64,000 nt of DNA from the NCBI GenBank assembly GCA_016845145.1, contig JAERTE010000146.1, positions 152,951 through 216,950 on the forward strand, given 5' to 3'. This document shows positions 60,262 through 64,000 of the stretch, in pieces (positions within the stretch are counted from its first letter, which is position 1; the number at the start of each line of letters is the position of its first letter). A program made the translations under genes and the position numbers. The stretch is from Rhodospirillaceae bacterium (lineage in GTDB: Bacteria; Pseudomonadota; Alphaproteobacteria; Rhodospirillales; Casp-alpha2). Below the pieces are notes generated by a model. That model did no database searches. It was not told the DNA's origin and worked only from the letters and a program-made list of their open reading frames with translations.

Positions 60262-61823
60262 CCGCCTGGGGAATGACGGTCGATCTGAACCGTTGCGTCG
60301 GATGCCAGACCTGCACCATCGCTTGCAAGCATGCCAACGCGACGCCGCCGGGCGTACAATGGCGCAAGGTTATCGATGTTGAGTATGGCAGCTTCCCCGA
60401 CGTACAGCGATTGTTCGTCGTCACTGGTTGTCAGCACTGTGAAAACCCGCCCTGTGTGCCGGTGTGTCCGTCGGGCGCTACGGCCCGGCGTGATGACGGG
60501 CTGGTAACCATCGACTACGACATATGCATCGGTTGCGCATCCTGCGTTGTTGCCTGTCCATATCAAGCGCGCACCATTCAGCACGAGCACGAGTGGTACT
60601 ATGACGAGGGCGCCACGGCGCAGGAAATGCAACGCTCGCATGAAGAGCGCCTCGGCGTTGCCAACAAATGTACGTTCTGTATCGAACGAATTGATGATGC
60701 CGTCGAGCGCGGTTTAACGCCCGGTATATCGCTGGAATCAACACCGGCCTGCGCCGCGTCATGCATCTCCCAAGCGCTCAAGTTCGGAGACATGGATGAT
60801 CCGGATAGCGATGTGTCCAGGCTGGTGCGTGAGAATGATACTTTTCAGATGCACGAAGAACTCGGCACCAACCCGCGCGTGCGATATCTCTATGAGGTGC
60901 CGGAGGTTATGCCTGGCCGTGATCCAATATCCGATGATGCCAATGATGCGGCACTCTTGGATCCGCACAATCCTCTAGTCGGCAAGCGCCAGTCTTTCTG
61001 GGACTACCGAGCCGCTATGAATTTTGCCTTGGGCGGCATGGCGTCCGGATTGGCGGTCATCGCCTGGCTGGCCTACGTGGCCGGATGGATCGAGGCCGGT
61101 AAGCTGCAAGCCGGGTTCGCATCCTCAGGCGCGATCATGGCTGTCGGGCTGTTTTTTGTGTTCTTGAAATTAGGGCGTCCAGCTCGGTTCTTGTTTGTCC
61201 TACGCCGTCCGCAAACCTCTTGGATGACACGTGAAACTTATTGCGTCGCGGTGTTCTATCCGGCGGTTGCCGCGTCTATTGTTTGGGCGCACCCCTTGGC
61301 CTACGCAATAGCTGCCTTGGCGGCGGTAGGTTTTTTGGTGTCGCAGGCGAACATTTTGTTCATGTCAAAAGGTATTCCGGCGTGGCGCACACCGTTGGTG
61401 CCTTGGATGCTGATCGCGACGGGTATTTTCGAAGGTGCGGGGTTGTTGACGCTGATTACCAACGGTGCGAGTGCGCAACTGGCTGGTTTCGCCGCAGCAA
61501 TGGGTGTGCTCAATGCTGCGATATGGCATGCCTATAGAAAGAATGGGTCGGCGAACGGCATTGGCCCGCAGTCCATGCGTGATATCAATGGCATCGCGCC
61601 GGTGGTGTTGTGGATGGGCTACGCGCTACCGGCAGTGATGTTCGGTATGGCCGTGTGGTCACCGACGGCAGGGTTGCCCGCAGGTATGATAGCCGCTGCC
61701 GGCGGGTTCTTCTGGAAATATGCGTTGGTGACGCAAATCTGCCACCAGCAGGGGTTTGTGCTCCCGAAAGTGCCGAGCCGGGGTTCGGGCAGCATGGCGG
61801 CCCCGATACGGTCTATAGAATAA
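60258..61823 (+). CDS. Fused 4Fe-4S electron-transfer subunit and NrfD-like membrane subunit (PadC-PadD-like)
   Basis: A protein of 521 residues. Residues 1 to about 200 carry four 4Fe-4S clusters in the DmsB style (RCVGCQTCTIACKHAN, GCQHCENPPCVPVCP, ICIGCASCVVACP, CTFC). Residues about 255-500 form eight or so membrane helices of the NrfD/PadD type. In known phenylacetyl-CoA oxidoreductases these are two separate proteins (PadC, PadD); here one chain passes electrons from the Mo subunit to the quinone pool. The start at 60258 overlaps the PadB-like stop. Confidence 0.9.
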   Translation: MTAWGMTVDLNRCVGCQTCTIACKHANATPPGVQWRKVIDVEYGSFPDVQRLFVVTGCQHCENPPCVPVCPSGATARRDDGLVTIDYDICIGCASCVVACPYQARTIQHEHEWYYDEGATAQEMQRSHEERLGVANKCTFCIERIDDAVERGLTPGISLESTPACAASCISQALKFGDMDDPDSDVSRLVRENDTFQMHEELGTNPRVRYLYEVPEVMPGRDPISDDANDAALLDPHNPLVGKRQSFWDYRAAMNFALGGMASGLAVIAWLAYVAGWIEAGKLQAGFASSGAIMAVGLFFVFLKLGRPARFLFVLRRPQTSWMTRETYCVAVFYPAVAASIVWAHPLAYAIAALAAVGFLVSQANILFMSKGIPAWRTPLVPWMLIATGIFEGAGLLTLITNGASAQLAGFAAAMGVLNAAIWHAYRKNGSANGIGPQSMRDINGIAPVVLWMGYALPAVMFGMAVWSPTAGLPAGMIAAAGGFFWKYALVTQICHQQGFVLPKVPSRGSGSMAAPIRSIE

Positions 61824-61957
61824 ATCAATACCTTTCGTCGCAAAGCCATCTTGCTTGCGAAGTAAGCTATACCTAGGCTTTGGCAATCTTGGAGCAGTAT
61901 CCTTTAACACCGGGCGCTGTTGGATTGGGATAACGAGAATATACCGGAGGCTATAGC

Positions 61958-64000
61958 GTGGGTGCGGAACGGTCATTCGCGAAAGAAATTGAACTGCTTC
62001 GCTTGGGTGAAGGCGAAACCTTCCGTGGTGAAGGTATTTTGGCCGTCACCAAGGCGCTGTTGCAATCGGGTGTTTCTTACGTAGGCGGCTATCAGGGCGC
62101 ACCGGTTTCTCATTTGATAGACGTGCTGGTCGATGCTGAAGACATGATGGCCGAGATGGGCGTGCATGTTGAAACCTGCACCAATGAAGCCTCAGCCGCC
62201 GCCATGCTGGGCGCATCGGTGAACTATCCCATTCGTGGTGCCGTGACATGGAAGTCCATTGTCGGGACCAACGTTGCTTCTGACGGGCTTTCTAATTTGG
62301 CGTCGCCGGGTGTCATCGGCGGCGCGTTGATCGTTGTTGGGGAGGATTACGGCGAAGGTGCCAGCGTTATCCAAGAACGCACACATGCCGTCGCCATGAA
62401 ATCGTCCATGTGGCTGTTGGACCCGCGCCCCAACCTGCCGACCATCGTCAATATGGTGGAGCATGGGTTCGCCTTGTCTGAAGTTTCCAATACACCGGTG
62501 TTTTTGGAACTGCGTATCCGCGCCTGCCACGTGCAAGGCGAGTTTGCCACCAAGGACAACGTCAAGCCCGCCGTCAATGCGCGCGATGGCTTGACCGACC
62601 CGGCTAAGTTCGATTACGCGCATCTGCCGCATCCGCCGGTGACCTACACCCAGGAAATCGCCAAGGTGACCGAACGCCAGCCCAATGCCCAAGCCTATAT
62701 CATTGAACACGGCCTGAATGAGGTTTTCGAAGGCGAGCGCGACGATATTGGCATTATCGTGCAGGGCGGGCTCTACAATGTGTTGATGCGCCGCCTCGCT
62801 GTCATGGGGCAGGCCGATGCATTTGGTGACAGTAAGGTGCCGATGCTGGTGTTGAACGTTACCCATCCGCTGGTGCCCGACCAGATCATCGAATTCTGCA
62901 AAGACAAGAAGTCGGTGTTGGTGCTGGAAGAAGGTAATCCGGAATTCATCGAACACCAGATCAATACAGCGCTTCGCAAAACTGGCACCGAGACGCACCT
63001 TTATGGCAAGGACGTCATGCCGCCGGCAGGTGAGTATTCGGCGGAAGCGCTGGAGCAAGGTTTGACGAAGTTTTTTGACGCCGTCGGCATCAGTCATTCG
63101 GCGGCAACACCGAAAGCCGACATGCGCCAAGCCGGTCTGGAAGCGCTGGGGGCGCCGTTGCCGCCGCGCCCGCCGGGTTTTTGCACCGGCTGCCCTGAAC
63201 GCCCCGTCTATTCCGCCATCAAGGTGTTGGAAGAGGAAATCGGCAAGGTTCACATCTCCGCCGATATCGGTTGTCATTCGTTCGCCACTTTCGAGCCGTT
63301 TTCGTTGGGCAACTCGATCCTCGGGTTTGGTATGTCGCTGGCTTCGGCGGCTGCCGTGGCTCCGTTTCAGAAAAAGCGCTCAATCTCGATCATGGGCGAT
63401 GGCGGGTTTTGGCATAACGGCCTGACGTCGGGTGTCATCAGTTCGCTGCTGAATCAGGGCGATTCGATTTTGATCATCATGCAGAACGGCTATACGTCGG
63501 CTACTGGTCAACAGTTCATCCCATCGAGTGCCAAGGCGCGCGGCGATCATGTGCCCGGTATGACCATCGGTGAAACTTTGGGCGCGCTGGGTGTTAGCTG
63601 GTTGCGCACAGTCTATACCTACGGCGTATCCAACATGGTTGAGACGCTGCGCGATGCCCTGACCACACCGCACCGAGGGCTCAAGGTGATCATTGCCGAT
63701 GGCGAATGCCAGTTGGCGAAACAGCGCCGTGTACGCCAAGAACGCGCCGTGTCGTTGAAGAAAGGCGAGCGCGTGTCGCTGCCGCGCTTCGACGTGGACC
63801 CTGATATCTGCACGGGTGATCATGCTTGCATCCGCCTGTCGGGCTGCCCGTCTCTGACGATTATCCCCAACCCCGACCCCTTGAAAGCAGACCCCATCGC
63901 CGCCATCAACGATACCTGTGTTGGTTGCGGATTGTGCGGTGAGGCGGTGCACGCCGATGGCCTGTGCCCATCTTTCTACAAGACTGAGACCGTCATGAAC
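61958..64000 (+). CDS. iorA: Indolepyruvate/phenylglyoxylate ferredoxin oxidoreductase alpha subunit, 3' end outside window
   Basis: The frame opens at GTG 61958, seven bases after CGGAGG, and runs without a stop for 681 codons to the window edge. The protein shows pyruvate:ferredoxin-oxidoreductase-type domains: ALLQSGVSYVGGYQGAPVSHLIDVL at the start, KSIVGTNVASDGLSNL, the TPP-binding SIMGDGGFWHNGL region with MQNGYTSATGQQ, and a C-terminal ferredoxin-like end with CTGDHACIRLSGCPSL and CVGCGLC. Such enzymes convert aryl 2-oxo acids plus CoA to acyl-CoA and CO2, matching a PadB-like product. The beta subunit should lie just beyond the window. Confidence 0.9.
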   Translation, partial: MGAERSFAKEIELLRLGEGETFRGEGILAVTKALLQSGVSYVGGYQGAPVSHLIDVLVDAEDMMAEMGVHVETCTNEASAAAMLGASVNYPIRGAVTWKSIVGTNVASDGLSNLASPGVIGGALIVVGEDYGEGASVIQERTHAVAMKSSMWLLDPRPNLPTIVNMVEHGFALSEVSNTPVFLELRIRACHVQGEFATKDNVKPAVNARDGLTDPAKFDYAHLPHPPVTYTQEIAKVTERQPNAQAYIIEHGLNEVFEGERDDIGIIVQGGLYNVLMRRLAVMGQADAFGDSKVPMLVLNVTHPLVPDQIIEFCKDKKSVLVLEEGNPEFIEHQINTALRKTGTETHLYGKDVMPPAGEYSAEALEQGLTKFFDAVGISHSAATPKADMRQAGLEALGAPLPPRPPGFCTGCPERPVYSAIKVLEEEIGKVHISADIGCHSFATFEPFSLGNSILGFGMSLASAAAVAPFQKKRSISIMGDGGFWHNGLTSGVISSLLNQGDSILIIMQNGYTSATGQQFIPSSAKARGDHVPGMTIGETLGALGVSWLRTVYTYGVSNMVETLRDALTTPHRGLKVIIADGECQLAKQRRVRQERAVSLKKGERVSLPRFDVDPDICTGDHACIRLSGCPSLTIIPNPDPLKADPIAAINDTCVGCGLCGEAVHADGLCPSFYKTETVMN

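Noticed and set aside
1..64000. CRISPR arrays or phage structural genes
   Set aside because: No regularly spaced repeats and no capsid, tail or terminase proteins were found on either strand.

Overview
The window looks like the chromosome of a Gram-negative alphaproteobacterium of Rhodospirillales type, probably a sulfur-oxidising or facultatively anaerobic aquatic organism. This rests on protein character and gene context only: tight ATGA-overlapping operons, sulfur-globule-like secreted proteins, a DsrE-family sulfur carrier, an ArsR regulator with the cysteine spacing of persulfide sensors, and a quinone-linked molybdenum enzyme set. No rRNA is present to settle the taxonomy.

Layout. 1-1402: end of an M24 peptidase-fold gene and a hemerythrin-like/SiaB-type kinase that appears to start at ATT. 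1704-10107: a solute-transport block with a receiver lacking its phospho-acceptor, a two-TM pseudo-histidine-kinase fused to a DnaQ-type exonuclease, a TauE/SafE permease, a CBS/DUF294 nucleotidyltransferase, an SSS-family symporter behind a long leader that may fold, and two small accessory membrane proteins. 10114-12604: small membrane and TPR proteins of unknown role.

12606-28656: the most unusual part. A sigma54-dependent activator (24313-25677) faces a textbook -24/-12 promoter driving a leftward set of eleven genes: periplasmic adaptor, RND pump with a long lysine-rich tail, two secreted proline-rich proteins, a sulfur-globule-like protein, a secreted DUF4412-like protein, a ParA ATPase, a membrane-anchored TPR protein, a DUF302 protein, a dynamin-like GTPase and a two-TM protein. 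A second sulfur-globule-like gene, a DsrE2 protein, a SqrR/BigR-like repressor and an HhH-TM-coiled-coil protein with a globule-protein-like tail follow. Together they look like a regulated envelope or sulfur-inclusion system combining coat-like proteins, membrane remodelling and partitioning.

28959-37788: a response regulator, then a mobile region. It holds an IS6-family element without target duplication, two related serine recombinases with DUF2924/DUF3489 partners, an MNT-HEPN toxin-antitoxin pair with an extra DNA-binding domain, an intact tRNA(CAU), a decayed tRNA 3'-end copy, an NDH-2-like flavoprotein and an IS6 remnant. 37798-64000: a catabolic region with a metallo-beta-lactamase/cyclic-nucleotide-binding protein, an amidohydrolase, two xanthine-dehydrogenase-type hydroxylases flanking a divergent UbiX/UbiD pair, two acyl-CoA ligases, an enoyl-CoA hydratase, a TPP enzyme, a thioesterase, a PadB-like molybdoenzyme with a fused PadC-PadD-like partner, and an indolepyruvate/phenylglyoxylate-type oxidoreductase cut by the window edge. 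This suggests anaerobic breakdown of an aromatic or heteroaromatic acid by hydroxylation, decarboxylation, CoA activation and alpha-oxidation; the substrate cannot be read from sequence.
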